A model generated the notes under the pieces. That model saw nothing but the letters and a program-made list of their open reading frames with translations. It had not been told where the DNA came from and did not search any database. From Companilactobacillus metriopterae (GTDB lineage Bacteria; Bacillota; Bacilli; Lactobacillales; Lactobacillaceae): a stretch of DNA of 64,000 nt. Position numbers and translations under genes: made by a program. This document shows, one piece after another, positions 50,412-59,830 of the stretch (its first letter is position 1; each line of letters opens with the position of its first letter). The DNA is taken from positions 1 through 64,000 of the forward strand of contig NZ_RSTD01000002.1 of assembly GCF_004117915.1 (NCBI RefSeq), read 5' to 3'.

Positions 50412-51161
50412 TTAGCTTGGTATATCTTCCCAACTGATCTTCGCTATGACATTTTCTTGATTGTCACTTTCAATCCAGTGGATACTTGTCATATCCTCAG
50501 GATTGTATGTTGAATAGACCGTTGGAGTACTATCAATATCTAGCTCTTTTTCATATTTTATATCTACGCTCCCAACTTGATGACTGCTTAAAAATTCCAT
50601 ATCTAATGAATCTAACATCCAATCAAAGTAGTACGAGTTATTTACATGACCATTGATATCAATATTGTAATATCCAATATGTTGATCTCTATTGTTATCA
50701 GACTCATCCTTAGATACTTTGGGTAACCTTGCAAATCGCTTAATCTTAGATGTTTGTTCGGCACCAAAGAAATTATCTAGACTTTCGGCAGCACTAATTA
50801 TTTTTCTTTGATTGATATCTAAAATTACGAAAGAACTTTCCAATGTAACTAATCTATTTCCTTCTTCGTCATCAATCCAAAAATTACGATACAAGAAAAA
50901 TTTATTATAACTTTCTGCTTGAGTAGATACTACTAGCTTCTGATCTTTTTGAGGCATCTTTATAATATCCATATGATACTGGACAACAACCCATCCAAAG
51001 CCTTTTTCAACCATATCATCGCTACCTGCATTTCCTGCATGCAGCTGATGCTCGGACGCTAATATCATCGTATCAATCAGTGATGAAATTTTCATATTAC
51101 CTGCAAAATCAAATGCATAAAATGGTGGTACTATCTCTTCTGTATAAACTACTTCAGTCAT
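50412..51161 (-). CDS. Acyl-[acyl-carrier-protein] thioesterase
   Basis: This 249-residue double hot-dog thioesterase (acyl-ACP family) has an N-terminal half with HQLHAGNAGSDDMVEKGFGWVV and a second half with GYYNIDINGHVNNSYYFDWMLDSL (about 170-193), which holds the catalytic N-x-H motif. It releases fatty acids from ACP. ATG at 51161 with GGAG is chosen; a longer frame starts within rsmI. It begins one base after the rsmI stop. Confidence 0.88.
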   Translation of the reverse strand: MTEVVYTEEIVPPFYAFDFAGNMKISSLIDTMILASEHQLHAGNAGSDDMVEKGFGWVVVQYHMDIIKMPQKDQKLVVSTQAESYNKFFLYRNFWIDDEEGNRLVTLESSFVILDINQRKIISAAESLDNFFGAEQTSKIKRFARLPKVSKDESDNNRDQHIGYYNIDINGHVNNSYYFDWMLDSLDMEFLSSHQVGSVDIKYEKELDIDSTPTVYSTYNPEDMTSIHWIESDNQENVIAKISWEDIPS

Positions 51162-51162
51162 T

Positions 51163-52029
51163 TTATTCTCCAATCTCATGGAACAAGTTATAAACAAATT
51201 GTTTCTTTAGATTATTCTGATTAGCCACTTGCTTGATTGCTTGATTAGGCTTCAAACCATCATCGATAAGCTCTTGCACATCTTGAATAATTGCATCGTT
51301 AGGTTTTTCTTTTACTTCAACAGCTGTCTTTCCTGCGATTACGATAACATATTCACCTTTAGGTTCGTGCTCTTTATAGTATTCAGAAACTTCTTGAACG
51401 CTACCTCTTAAAAAAGCTTCATGAAGCTTGGTCAGTTCACGTGCCAAAGAAACTTGCCTATTGTCTCCAAAATATTCAACAAAATCTTCTATTGTTTTCT
51501 TCACACGATATGGTGATTCATAAATAATTGTTGGTTCTATGCGTTTTTCTATGTCATTTAATATTTCTGTACGTTCTTTGCCTTTTCGTGGTAAAAAGCC
51601 ATAAAAATAGAAGTGTTCTGGGTTTAATCCTGAAGCTATTAGCGCCGTTATAGAAGCCGTAGCTCCTGGCAATGGTACAACTGGAATATCATTTTCAACA
51701 GCTGCCTCTACTAATTCTTTTCCCGGATCACTAATGGAAGGAGTTCCCGCATCACTTACTTGTGCAATTTTAATTCCACTTTGCATTTTTTCAATGAGTT
51801 CTGGAATTCTTTGTGCAGTATTATGCTCGTGAAAACTAATTAGATCAGTTTCTATTTCAAAATGATTTAACAATTTTTTAGTATTTCTAGTATCTTCTGC
51901 AGCAATTAAATCAACTTCATTCAAAGTATTCACTGCTCTATAGGTCATATCTTCCAAATTACCAATAGGTGTTGGAACCAAAAAAAGACAGCCTATAGAA
52001 TTATCAACAAAACTTTTTTGTTCTTCCAA
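51163..52029 (-). CDS. rsmI: 16S rRNA (cytidine1402-2'-O)-methyltransferase RsmI
   Basis: This 288-residue SAM enzyme has VPTPIGNLEDMTYRA (about 18-32), AEDTRNTKKLLNHF (about 44-57), VSDAGTPSISDPG (about 92-104) and FYGFLPRKGKER, typical of RsmI. It starts at TTG (52029) after GGGAG. It lies downstream of yabA, as in B. subtilis. Confidence 0.95.
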   Translation of the reverse strand: MEEQKSFVDNSIGCLFLVPTPIGNLEDMTYRAVNTLNEVDLIAAEDTRNTKKLLNHFEIETDLISFHEHNTAQRIPELIEKMQSGIKIAQVSDAGTPSISDPGKELVEAAVENDIPVVPLPGATASITALIASGLNPEHFYFYGFLPRKGKERTEILNDIEKRIEPTIIYESPYRVKKTIEDFVEYFGDNRQVSLARELTKLHEAFLRGSVQEVSEYYKEHEPKGEYVIVIAGKTAVEVKEKPNDAIIQDVQELIDDGLKPNQAIKQVANQNNLKKQFVYNLFHEIGE

Positions 52030-52043
52030 TCTATAAGCTCCCT

Positions 52044-52394
52044 TTATTCATTAATATTCTTAGGTTGTCCACCATAGATAACACCATAGCAGAAAACACA
52101 CTCTTCACTTTGATCACGATGTGAGCCATAAAACTGTTGGCACACATGAAATCCTTGCTGATATAATTTTTCCAAATTTTTTCGAGAAGTTGATAACGTT
52201 TTTTTATCAACTTTCTTTTCATCTAAACCTGAATTAATCAAATGAGAACGAAGATTTTTATTCTCAAGTTTTAATTCTTCCTTTTCTTCTAAATCAATAG
52301 ATAATCTTTCTTTTAAAGAAGCAATTCTTTTAGTTAGGTCATCTAGCTCATTAGAAATGGTTTCAAATTCATCATATAGATCATTTTGAGCCAT
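52044..52394 (-). CDS. yabA: Replication initiation control protein YabA
   Basis: This 116-residue protein limits DnaA by linking it to the beta clamp. The N-terminal half (about 5-55) is a heptad coiled coil (LKERLSIDLEEKEELKLENKNL-like), and the C-terminus has a zinc motif HVCQQFYG...CVFC (about 82-101). It sits between holB and rsmI, its usual place. Confidence 0.93.
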   Translation of the reverse strand: MAQNDLYDEFETISNELDDLTKRIASLKERLSIDLEEKEELKLENKNLRSHLINSGLDEKKVDKKTLSTSRKNLEKLYQQGFHVCQQFYGSHRDQSEECVFCYGVIYGGQPKNINE

Positions 52395-52405
52395 CTTCTC
52401 ACCTG

Positions 52406-53359
52406 CTATTCTAATAATTTTAAAGTTAAATCTTCCATAGCAGCTTGAAATGCTACATTACTTTGCCATTTTTCTTTTGCCATGAATAAAAACTCTGAGT
52501 CTCTAACAATATCATCAATATTAATCGATTCTAAATAATCCTGATTTGTTAAGACACTATTTTTAAAATTGAACCTTATAGAAAGTATATCGCTAAAGAT
52601 TTGATTTAAAACATCAAATACAAATTCTTGTTCATTTTTATTATTTATTAAAGGCATAATATCTTTTTGAACACTAATAAAGGCAGTCAAATCTTTAGAG
52701 TTTAACTGCTTTAGATAATTAATAATCGCTGTCAAAAGCTTCTGACAATCTTCGGGTTCAATATTAGCTAACGTATTAATATCTACAAAAGACAACAATT
52801 TTTCAGCAAGTTGTTCATTGTATCCCATCTCAACTAGATCTGTAAGTTCTGAATTACTTGATTCATTGGAGAGATGAAAAATCTGAACTCTAGAAATAAT
52901 TGTTGGAAGTAGTTGGTTCGCATTCTGCACCAACAGTATGACGACCAAGTTACCTTCTGGTTCCTCAATAGTCTTTAAAAGTTTATTGCTAGCTGCATTA
53001 GTAAGTTTTTGTGCTTCTTCTATAATTAAAAATTTATAAGCACCTTGAGTAGAACTCATGTTAGCTTCTCTTTTAAAAAATTGAACATCGTCTACACCAA
53101 TACTTTGTTTATCAGTTGATAACACAAGTACATCTGGATTATCCATTTCAGCAATAGCTACACACCTATCACAAGTTTGATCTGGCAAACCATCAGTACA
53201 ATTAGGACAAAACTGACTTTGGGCAATCCAGATAGCCATATTTTTTCTAACCGCTGATGATGCTTGATCAATCAAATATGCATGTGAAAGCATATTAGTA
53301 TTGATGATATTTTGAAATTCTTCAACAAGCTTAGGTTGCTCTTCGGTAATTGTTGTCAT
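52406..53359 (-). CDS. holB: DNA polymerase III subunit delta'
   Basis: This 317-residue clamp-loader protein has AYLIDQ (about 27-32), a zinc Cys set FCPNCTDGLPDQTCDRC (about 51-67), IEEAQKLTNAASNKLLKTIEEPEGN (about 113-137) and ISRVQIFHLS. The Walker A Lys is not evident (SAVRKNM), as in delta' in general. The ATG overlaps the darA stop (TAATG). Confidence 0.92.
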   Translation of the reverse strand: MTTITEEQPKLVEEFQNIINTNMLSHAYLIDQASSAVRKNMAIWIAQSQFCPNCTDGLPDQTCDRCVAIAEMDNPDVLVLSTDKQSIGVDDVQFFKREANMSSTQGAYKFLIIEEAQKLTNAASNKLLKTIEEPEGNLVVILLVQNANQLLPTIISRVQIFHLSNESSNSELTDLVEMGYNEQLAEKLLSFVDINTLANIEPEDCQKLLTAIINYLKQLNSKDLTAFISVQKDIMPLINNKNEQEFVFDVLNQIFSDILSIRFNFKNSVLTNQDYLESINIDDIVRDSEFLFMAKEKWQSNVAFQAAMEDLTLKLLE

Positions 53360-53679
53360 TAGAATCTCACAAATTTATCTACTGGCAATACAAAGCATGT
53401 TGCTCCACCGACTTGTACTTCCACTGAACTATTAATAGCATCTTCTGGAAGAATAAATGATGAGGTAACAAATTGTGTTCTTGTGTGACAGTTATCTCTG
53501 ATAACGTCCAAAGCAGGCTCTACTTGATCTTCTTCAACACCAATGATGAATGTTGTATTTCCTGATCTTAAAAAGTTTCCCGTAGTATTTAGTTTAGTTG
53601 ATCGAAAACCTCCATCAACTAGTCCCTTTTGAAGATCTTGGCTATCTTTATCTTGAACAATTGCTAAAATAACTTTCAT
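53359..53679 (-). CDS. darA: Cyclic-di-AMP receptor protein (DarA/PstA)
   Basis: This 106-residue PII-like protein has VILAIVQDKDSQDLQKGLVDGGFRSTKLNTTGNFLRSGNTTFIIGVEE, the c-di-AMP-binding family signature. It senses c-di-AMP; its output is unknown. It lies between tmk and holB, matching yaaQ in Bacillus. GAGG precedes the ATG. Confidence 0.93.
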   Translation of the reverse strand: MKVILAIVQDKDSQDLQKGLVDGGFRSTKLNTTGNFLRSGNTTFIIGVEEDQVEPALDVIRDNCHTRTQFVTSSFILPEDAINSSVEVQVGGATCFVLPVDKFVRF

Positions 53680-53683
53680 AATT

Positions 53684-54334
53684 CTATCCTCCTAAATTAA
53701 ATTCACTTGGAAATCTATCAGTAATAACTTTTAAAGTATCAGCAACAACTTTATCTGGTGATTGGGTAGCATCGATTTTTTTGATTCTTTCGGGATTATT
53801 CTTAAGTAATTCTAGATAAGCTTCATGAACTCTTTCATGGAAAGGCAGCTTTTCTTGTTCTAATCTATCCATTTGTTCTTGGTGATCTTTTTTTATTCTA
53901 GAAAGTCCTATCTCAGGTGAAATATCAAAATATATCGTTAAATCTGGTAGTTGTCCATCAATTGCAAAATCATTGATTTCAGCAACTTCTTTGGTCCCTA
54001 TCATTCTTCCAGCTCCTTGATATGCAATAGAGCTATCAACAAATCGATCACTAAGCATAATCTTATTTTGTTCAATCGCAGGTAAGATTACATCTACCAA
54101 ATGCTGTCTTCTAGATGCAGCATACAATAACGCTTCAGTTCTAGCATCCATCTGCTCATCATGATTTGTTAAAATAATCTCTCGAATTTTTTCAGCAATT
54201 TCACTACCACCGGGTTCACGAGATAATACAATTTCTTGATCAGTCTTAAATTTTAATAATGGTAATAAATTATTTAATGCTGTGGTCTTTCCCGCTCCAT
54301 CTGGACCTTCGAAAGAAATAAAAATACCTGTCAT
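53684..54334 (-). CDS. tmk: Thymidylate kinase
   Basis: This 216-residue kinase makes dTDP. The P-loop is FEGPDGAGKTT (about 8-18), then LSREPGGSEIAEKIR (about 38-52), LSDRFVDSSIAYQGAGR (about 94-110) and a DxxPEIGLSRI-type helix. It follows a hairpin and has a likely own promoter. Confidence 0.96.
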   Translation of the reverse strand: MTGIFISFEGPDGAGKTTALNNLLPLLKFKTDQEIVLSREPGGSEIAEKIREIILTNHDEQMDARTEALLYAASRRQHLVDVILPAIEQNKIMLSDRFVDSSIAYQGAGRMIGTKEVAEINDFAIDGQLPDLTIYFDISPEIGLSRIKKDHQEQMDRLEQEKLPFHERVHEAYLELLKNNPERIKKIDATQSPDKVVADTLKVITDRFPSEFNLGG

Positions 54335-54356
54335 TTCTAATACCTCTTAAGTTAAT

Positions 54357-54385
54357 AGTTTATATTTTAAAGGAAAGCGGTACAA
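54357..54385 (-). promoter_or_regulatory. Probable tmk promoter
   Basis: TTGTAC (54380-54385) and TAAACT (54357-54362) are 17 bp apart on the minus strand, with the -35 overlapping the preceding terminator's T-tract. Confidence 0.45.
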
Positions 54386-54386
54386 A

Positions 54387-54422
54387 AAAACACCTATTTG
54401 TTTTTTTATAAATAGGTGTTTT
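54387..54422 (-). terminator. Terminator after yaaL
   Basis: A 13-bp stem (AAAACACCTATTT with its complement) has a 10-base loop and is followed by seven T leftward, ending the dnaX-recR-yaaL transcript. Confidence 0.82.
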
Positions 54423-54427
54423 CTTTT

Positions 54428-54712
54428 TTACCAATGTTTATCGTATTGATTAGGTTGTTGAAAGAAAGTATCTGAATCACCATAAATAATATTTGACGTC
54501 TCTTTTGCCTTAGCATTTCTACGACGCGCTTCCAAATATAAATATTGGTGTTTCATTTTATCTAAACGATACTTTAGCATTGACTCTTGACTCAACTCGA
54601 TTGAGGCATCATTGATACGTTTTTGATATGAAATTTGATTTTGTAATTGATGGATATAATCCAACAATCTATCATTTTCCAATTTATGAACATTCAGTTT
54701 TCGTCCAAACAT
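54428..54712 (-). CDS. yaaL: YaaL family protein (DUF2508)
   Basis: This 94-residue cytosolic, helical protein has NDRLLDYIHQLQNQISYQK and LDKMKHQYLYLEARRRNAK, matching DUF2508. The function is unknown. Its start overlaps the recR stop (TAATG), following the conserved recR-yaaL order. Confidence 0.88.
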   Translation of the reverse strand: MFGRKLNVHKLENDRLLDYIHQLQNQISYQKRINDASIELSQESMLKYRLDKMKHQYLYLEARRRNAKAKETSNIIYGDSDTFFQQPNQYDKHW

Positions 54713-55311
54713 TATAACTCCCTACGACCTAAAACAGCACTTTTTAGTGTCATTTCATCAGCATATTCAATATCAGACCCAACGGATAATCCGTGAGCTA
54801 ATCTTGTTACTTTTATTCCTGAAGGTTTAACTAATTTAGCTAAATATTGAGCTGTTGACTCACCTTCTGGAGTAGCATTAGTTGCAATAATAAGTTCTTT
54901 CACTTCACTATGTTCTCTTAAACGATTGATCAATAACTTAATATTAAGGTCGTCTGGACCAATTCCATCCACGGGAGACATAACACCACCTAATACATGG
55001 TACAAACCGTTATACGTATTCATATCATCGATAGCAATAATATCTTTCACTTGTTCTACTACCAAAATAGTACTCTGATCTCTAGTAGCATCCTGACAAA
55101 TCTCACATGTATCTTCAGTAGTGATATTTCCACAAATAATGCAACTGTGAATATTTGTCTTCGCAGAAACCAAGTTATCAGCAAATTCTTTTACTGAAGT
55201 TTCAGTCATTCCTAACGTATAAAAAGCCATACGTGTAGCGGTTTTTATTCCAATACCTGGTAATAAACTATAACTTTCAATTAATTTATTAATGGGTTCT
55301 GGATATTTCAT
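54712..55311 (-). CDS. recR: Recombination protein RecR
   Basis: This 199-residue ring protein loads RecA with RecO. It has the HhH region [14 protein letters not shown] (about 17-30), a zinc finger [16 protein letters not shown] (about 57-72), and a Toprim domain with [13 protein letters not shown] and [16 protein letters not shown]. The ATG overlaps the ybaB stop. Confidence 0.96.
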   Translation of the reverse strand: MKYPEPINKLIESYSLLPGIGIKTATRMAFYTLGMTETSVKEFADNLVSAKTNIHSCIICGNITTEDTCEICQDATRDQSTILVVEQVKDIIAIDDMNTYNGLYHVLGGVMSPVDGIGPDDLNIKLLINRLREHSEVKELIIATNATPEGESTAQYLAKLVKPSGIKVTRLAHGLSVGSDIEYADEMTLKSAVLGRREL

Positions 55312-55634
55312 TAGAATAAACCGTTAGTATATTGTCCTAGTGCAGATTCTTGTTCCTTAAGCGCTTTGTTAATAGCATTTCCAACAGCATCAACAATCAT
55401 ATCTTGTAATAGATCTGGATCTTCTGGATCGATTATCTTTGGATCAATTTTTAGATCAAGAAGTTTGTGTTCACCATTCACTTTGGCAACTACAAGATCT
55501 TGAGATGATGAACCTGTGTATTCAGCATTTTTCATCTGTTCTTGAGCATCCATCATTTGTTTTTGCATTTTTTGTGCTTGTTTCATCATGTTGGCCATGT
55601 TTCCCATGCCACCCATATTAGGCATTTTTGCCAT
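55311..55634 (-). CDS. YbaB/EbfC family nucleoid-associated protein
   Basis: This 107-residue DNA-binding protein has a long N-terminal helix ([22 protein letters not shown]) and [32 protein letters not shown], matching the family. It lies between dnaX and recR in the usual order. GGAGG precedes the ATG. Confidence 0.95.
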   Translation of the reverse strand: MAKMPNMGGMGNMANMMKQAQKMQKQMMDAQEQMKNAEYTGSSSQDLVVAKVNGEHKLLDLKIDPKIIDPEDPDLLQDMIVDAVGNAINKALKEQESALGQYTNGLF

Positions 55635-55646
55635 AGTTATATCCTC

Positions 55647-57353
55647 CTAGTCATCACTAACTTCAACTATTCCATCTCCAAAAAGATTCAAAGCTTCATC
55701 GACAACAGTATCAGTTGTGTTTGTTTCGTCTACCTTAGATTTTACATTTTTACTACTAGATAAATCAATATTATTTTTAATATATTCTTCACGAATAGTT
55801 GGCCAATCATCTCTTGGCACTAAAACAATTTCCAAATCTTTCTTTAATAGCTTGGCAACATTGTCGCTTAATGATGCCATTAACTCATCATCCTCTTGAA
55901 CTTGTTCATACCACATAGCATAGTCAAACTGGACAACCACACCTGATTTTGAAGCTGCAACAGGTTCTGAAACTTGCATCATTGCTTTTTTAGAAGGTGC
56001 CAACATTGTAAGTAGATCAACCCATATTTCTTTGATTTCTGTTAGATCTTCCTTACTTGCATCACCTAGTATTTTATACATTGCGGTTCTATTAAGTGCA
56101 TTGCGTTTTGATTTTGGTTTGGATGTAACAGTTTTCACAGTTTTTACTGGTTGAATATTGGAGTTATTGGAAATTTTGCTTAATTGTTTTTCTAGTTTTG
56201 ATACTTGATTAATCAAAGATTCAATTTCTTTATTATCAACCGGTTCACTAGATACTTTTTGTGGTTCTTCTAAATGTGGTTTAGATATTTTTACTGTCAA
56301 AATCTCCATATAAATATCTGTTTGATTAGAATTTTTGAGATTCTTTTGTGTTTGACTGACTTGATCAACTATATAAAATAGCTGATTATTATCAAACTTG
56401 TTATTTAAAGGTTCTAATTCATTTTCAAGTGAATTTGAAGATATTCCCTCTAAATCTGTGTTGGAATTCTTTAAAATCATATTACGACATACTTTAATAA
56501 TCATTTCAGTAAATCGTAATGGCGATCTACCACTCTCTAGAATAGAGTACATAGATTTCAGTGCTTGTGATGTATCTGCATTTGCAATGGATTCCATATA
56601 TGTAAATATTTGTTCATTACTCAAGGCTCCAGTGACTTCTTGAGCATTACTCAATGTTACTTTGTCATCGCCAAGCGATAATGCTTGATCCAAAATACTC
56701 AATGCATCACGCATTCCACCTTCTGCAGCTTCTGAAATAATTTCTAAGGCTTGAGAATCGTAATCTATATTTTTGTCATCTAATATAAATTTCATTCGTT
56801 CTAAAATTGAACGATTAGAGATTCTTCTGAACTCAAAATTTTGAGTTCTAGACATAATAGTTGCTGGTATTTTTTGTGGTTCAGTTGTTGCCAGAATAAA
56901 TATTACGTTTGCAGGTGGTTCTTCCAATGTTTTCAATAACGCATTGAAAGCTCCTTGAGATAACATATGTACCTCATCAATAATATAAACTTTGAACTTT
57001 GCTTCTGTAGGAGCATATTTTACCTTGTCTCGGATATCTCTAATTTCTTCGACACCATTATTAGAAGCAGCATCAATTTCGATAACATCATTTAATCTAT
57101 TTTCGTTTGCTTCCAAACAAATTTGACATTCATTACAAGGTTCGCCATCTTTTGGATTCAAACAGTTAACAGCTTTTGCCAAAATCTTGGCACAGGAAGT
57201 TTTTCCAGTTCCTCTAGGTCCACTGAATAAATATGCGTGACTGGTCATATTATTAGCTACTGCATTTTTTAATGTCTGTGTTATAACATCTTGTCCGATA
57301 ACATCAGAAAATACCTGTGGACGCCAAACACGATAAAGAGCTTGATATGACAT
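55647..57353 (-). CDS. dnaX: DNA polymerase III subunits gamma/tau
   Basis: This 568-residue clamp-loader ATPase has Walker A FSGPRGTGKTSCAK (about 43-56), zinc Cys set CLNPKDGEPCNECQIC (about 63-79), IIDEVHMLSQGAFNALLKTLEEPP (about 118-141), SRTQNFEFRRIS and a C-terminal tau region (about 370-568). I looked for but did not confirm a frameshift site for gamma. AGAGG precedes the ATG. Confidence 0.96.
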   Translation of the reverse strand: MSYQALYRVWRPQVFSDVIGQDVITQTLKNAVANNMTSHAYLFSGPRGTGKTSCAKILAKAVNCLNPKDGEPCNECQICLEANENRLNDVIEIDAASNNGVEEIRDIRDKVKYAPTEAKFKVYIIDEVHMLSQGAFNALLKTLEEPPANVIFILATTEPQKIPATIMSRTQNFEFRRISNRSILERMKFILDDKNIDYDSQALEIISEAAEGGMRDALSILDQALSLGDDKVTLSNAQEVTGALSNEQIFTYMESIANADTSQALKSMYSILESGRSPLRFTEMIIKVCRNMILKNSNTDLEGISSNSLENELEPLNNKFDNNQLFYIVDQVSQTQKNLKNSNQTDIYMEILTVKISKPHLEEPQKVSSEPVDNKEIESLINQVSKLEKQLSKISNNSNIQPVKTVKTVTSKPKSKRNALNRTAMYKILGDASKEDLTEIKEIWVDLLTMLAPSKKAMMQVSEPVAASKSGVVVQFDYAMWYEQVQEDDELMASLSDNVAKLLKKDLEIVLVPRDDWPTIREEYIKNNIDLSSSKNVKSKVDETNTTDTVVDEALNLFGDGIVEVSDD

Positions 57354-57394
57354 TTTGTATCCTCTTTTTTTGTATAATAGTTAAATTTTACCAC

Positions 57395-57427
57395 AAAAAA
57401 ACTCCTAATCTAAAAGATTAGGAGTGT
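57395..57427 (-). terminator. Terminator after SRP RNA
   Basis: An 11-bp stem (ACTCCTAATCT and complement) with a 3-base loop and seven T on the leftward side lies just behind the SRP RNA and before dnaX. Confidence 0.82.
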
Positions 57428-57431
57428 TAAT

Positions 57432-57534
57432 ATTCATAAACAAAGAGCACATGGTTCCACTTACTTAGTGCTGCTTTCTTCCGAATCTGACACGATTCAT
57501 AAGAGAGCCATTGCCCCAAGGCCTTGCGGCAACT
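57432..57534 (-). ncRNA. ffs: Signal recognition particle RNA, small (4.5S) type
   Basis: The minus strand contains the conserved SRP domain IV core GTCAGATTCGGAAGAAAGCAGC (57470-57494), flanked by pairing arms (GCAATGGCTC / GGAACCATGTGCTC region). Its place between tadA and dnaX is the Firmicute position of this gene. The size fits the short form without an Alu domain. A TATTAT at 57539-57544 is a plausible -10 box, and a terminator follows. Confidence 0.88.
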
Positions 57535-57563
57535 TATATAATACTATACTACATTCTATATTG

Positions 57564-58037
57564 CTACTTTTTAGAGCGTATATTTTTAAAAAAGTTTCTC
57601 AACAAATCTGCACACTCATCTTCAAGAACACCAGAAGTATATTCAGCATGATGATTATACTTTGATTCAGCTAATAAATTATTGATTGTTCCTACTGATC
57701 CAGCTTTAGGATCACTTGCACCAAAAACTACATTTGGAATCCTACTATTGATTATAGCTCCAGCACACATTGGACAAGGTTCAAGTGTCACGTACAGAGT
57801 TGTATTTTCTAATCGCCAGTTTTTCTTTAACCTACAAGCATTCTCTATCGCAATTAGTTCTGCATGTTTGAGTGCATTTTGAGTTTCTTCTCTTTCGTTG
57901 TACCCAGTAGAAATAATCTCTTTACTGTTATTATCTATAATCACACAGCCGATAGGAACTTCTAATTTATCTTTTGCTTTATTTGCCTCATCAATTGCCA
58001 ATTTCATGAACTGGATATTTTCTAATTCTGAAAACAT
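57564..58037 (-). CDS. tadA: tRNA-specific adenosine deaminase
   Basis: This 157-residue zinc deaminase converts A34 to inosine in tRNA-Arg(ACG). HAELIAIENA (about 58-67, His zinc ligand and catalytic Glu) and EPCPMCAGAI (about 88-97, two Cys ligands) form the active site. GGAGTG precedes the ATG. It begins 3 bases after the methyltransferase gene. Confidence 0.95.
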   Translation of the reverse strand: MFSELENIQFMKLAIDEANKAKDKLEVPIGCVIIDNNSKEIISTGYNEREETQNALKHAELIAIENACRLKKNWRLENTTLYVTLEPCPMCAGAIINSRIPNVVFGASDPKAGSVGTINNLLAESKYNHHAEYTSGVLEDECADLLRNFFKNIRSKK

Positions 58038-58040
58038 GAT

Positions 58041-58637
58041 CTATCTCACACTCCTAAGAATGTAGTATCCCTTATCCTTCTTGACAATCTCAACATTTCC
58101 ATATGTTTCTTTCATCAACTTTTTAGCGGAAGGAGCACCTTGCTTCTTTTGAATAACTATGTACAAATGACCATTTTCTAAAAGATGATCTTTTGCACCA
58201 GAAATAATTTCAGAGACTATATTTTTCCCAGCTCTAATAGGTGGATTGGAAACCACAACAGCATAACTGCCAGTTATAGCATCATAGACGCTAGATTCAA
58301 TGATTTCTATGTTGTTCACTTGGTTATCGTCTGCATTCTTCTGAGCAAGCTCCATAGCCCTTAGATTGACATCTGACATGACTACTTTACGATCAGTCTG
58401 ATCTTTTGCCAAAGCTAACCCAATAGGTCCATATCCACAACCTACATCCAAGATATCTCCATCTGGCACTTCAGTAAAATCTATAGAATCTATCAATACT
58501 CTGGAACCATAATCAACTGTTTGTCGAGAGAATACACCACTATCAGAAGTGAACTTGAAGCTATTGCCTCTCAAATCAAAAGTAAATTCTTTATATTCAT
58601 GCTCTAAATTGCTATTTTCAAAATATTGATTTGACAT
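58041..58637 (-). CDS. Class I SAM-dependent methyltransferase (RsmC-like)
   Basis: This 198-residue enzyme has a Rossmann SAM motif DILDVGCGYGPIGLALA (about 59-75), SDVNLRAMELA (about 88-98) and the VSNPPIRAGK motif (about 130-139) typical of RsmC-type RNA/base N-methyltransferases. The substrate could be 16S rRNA G1207, unproven. GGGAG precedes the ATG, and it is coupled to tadA. Confidence 0.88.
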   Translation of the reverse strand: MSNQYFENSNLEHEYKEFTFDLRGNSFKFTSDSGVFSRQTVDYGSRVLIDSIDFTEVPDGDILDVGCGYGPIGLALAKDQTDRKVVMSDVNLRAMELAQKNADDNQVNNIEIIESSVYDAITGSYAVVVSNPPIRAGKNIVSEIISGAKDHLLENGHLYIVIQKKQGAPSAKKLMKETYGNVEIVKKDKGYYILRSVR

Positions 58638-58680
58638 CTTGATCTCCCTTAAATAAGTCCCTTAATTATAACATTTAGGC

Positions 58681-58710
58681 AAAAAAAAAATCCTCTAAAA
58701 GAGGATTTTA
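58681..58710 (-). terminator. Terminator after rplL
   Basis: The stem AAAATCCTCT and its complement around a 4-base loop, followed by a long T-run leftward, lies behind the rplL stop. Confidence 0.85.
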
Positions 58711-58718
58711 AAAGGTAA

Positions 58719-59084
58719 TTATTTAAGTGTTACAGTTGCGCCAACTTCTTCAAGCTTAGCTTTCATTTCGTCAGCAGCATCTTTAGCAACGCCTTCTTGG
58801 ATTACACTAGGTGCACCATCAACAAGGTCTTTAGCGTCTTTTAGACCAAGACCTGTGATTCCACGAACTTCTTTGATAACCTTAACTTTTTCGCCACCTA
58901 CTTCAGTAAGTTCAACATCAAATTCGTCCTTGTCTGCACCTGCATCAGCAGCAGCAGCACCTGCAGCAACTGGAGCAGCAGCAGTAACGTCAAATTCTTC
59001 TTCGATAGCCTTAACTAGATCGTTAAGTTCAAGGATTGTAGCTGTTTTTAAATCTTCGATAATTTTGTTTGTATCTAAAGCCAT
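58719..59084 (-). CDS. rplL: 50S ribosomal protein L7/L12
   Basis: This 121-residue stalk protein has the N-terminal dimer domain ([28 protein letters not shown]), an Ala-rich hinge and the C-terminal factor-binding domain [22 protein letters not shown] at 59084 has GGAGGACA upstream. It is the second gene of the rplJ-rplL operon. Confidence 0.97.
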   Translation of the reverse strand: MALDTNKIIEDLKTATILELNDLVKAIEEEFDVTAAAPVAAGAAAADAGADKDEFDVELTEVGGEKVKVIKEVRGITGLGLKDAKDLVDGAPSVIQEGVAKDAADEMKAKLEEVGATVTLK

Positions 59085-59134
59085 TATTTTGTCCTCCAAA
59101 ATATTTAAAGTTTATTTTTTATAATTTTTGTTAA

Positions 59135-59638
59135 TTAAGCAGCTGGTTCGTCGCCTTTTTCTGCAATGGCTTTAACAACCATAGCAAAGTCGCGAACTGG
59201 AGCTTGTAGTACAGACGCAAGCATAGACAATAGACCATCTTTGCTTGGTAGTGTTGCAAGAGCTTGAATTTCGTCAAGACCAGCAACTTTACCTTCGATA
59301 AGTCCACCCTTGATTTCAAGAGCTTCAACATCGTTGGCATACTTAGCAGATACTTTAGCTGGTGCAACTGCATCTTCTGAAGAAAATGCAATGGCTGTAG
59401 GTCCAACAAAGTGTTCTGAAAGACCTTCAATACCAGCTTTTTCAGCTGCTCTTATAAGAATAGTATTCTTTACAACAAGCATTGAAGAATCTGATTCGCG
59501 CAATTCAGCACGCATGTTAGTTACTTCTTCTACAGTAAGTCCAAGATAATCAACAATAATTAGTGACTTTGAACTTTTTAAGATTTCTGCAACTTCTTCA
59601 ACTTGAGCTTGTTTCTTAGAAAGATTTGCTTCATTCAT
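59135..59638 (-). CDS. rplJ: 50S ribosomal protein L10
   Basis: This 167-residue stalk base protein has SLIIVDYLGLTVEEVTNMRAELRE and VGPTAIAFS, and its C-terminus binds L7/L12. ATG at 59638 has GGAGGT upstream; an upstream in-frame ATG sits in the SD. Its leader is an L10-regulated attenuator. Confidence 0.96.
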   Translation of the reverse strand: MNEANLSKKQAQVEEVAEILKSSKSLIIVDYLGLTVEEVTNMRAELRESDSSMLVVKNTILIRAAEKAGIEGLSEHFVGPTAIAFSSEDAVAPAKVSAKYANDVEALEIKGGLIEGKVAGLDEIQALATLPSKDGLLSMLASVLQAPVRDFAMVVKAIAEKGDEPAA

Positions 59639-59690
59639 ATTCAATTTTACCTCCATTATTATTTAGTCAATTCTACATTAAATGGGCGGA

Positions 59691-59795
59691 AAAAATAAAA
59701 TCTCTGTGCCCAAAGACACAGAGATTAACTAATAATCTTCTGGCCTCGGCAGGATATTAAGACATAAGTCACCTGAGTCTTAGGTAGAAATTAAC
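59691..59795 (-). promoter_or_regulatory. L10 leader (ribosomal protein autoregulatory RNA) of rplJL
   Basis: The minus strand shows the L10-leader core CCTAAGACTCAGGTGACTTA and ATCCTGCCGAGGCCAGAAG, followed by a terminator hairpin AATCTCTGTG/CACAGAGATT (59699-59726) with a T-run. Bound L10-L12 complex is known to promote termination in this leader class. Confidence 0.92.
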
Positions 59796-59801
59796 TATAT
59801 A

Positions 59802-59830
59802 AATTTAACATTTTTGAAACTGTCCGTCAA
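59802..59830 (-). promoter_or_regulatory. rplJ promoter
   Basis: TTGACG (59825-59830) and TAAATT (59802-59807), 17 bp apart, sit just behind the rplA stop and point to the L10 leader. Confidence 0.65.

Noticed and set aside
57395-57534. Repeat-like palindromes near dnaX as a CRISPR or mobile end
   Set aside because: They are explained by the SRP RNA and its terminator; no spaced repeats were found anywhere in the window.
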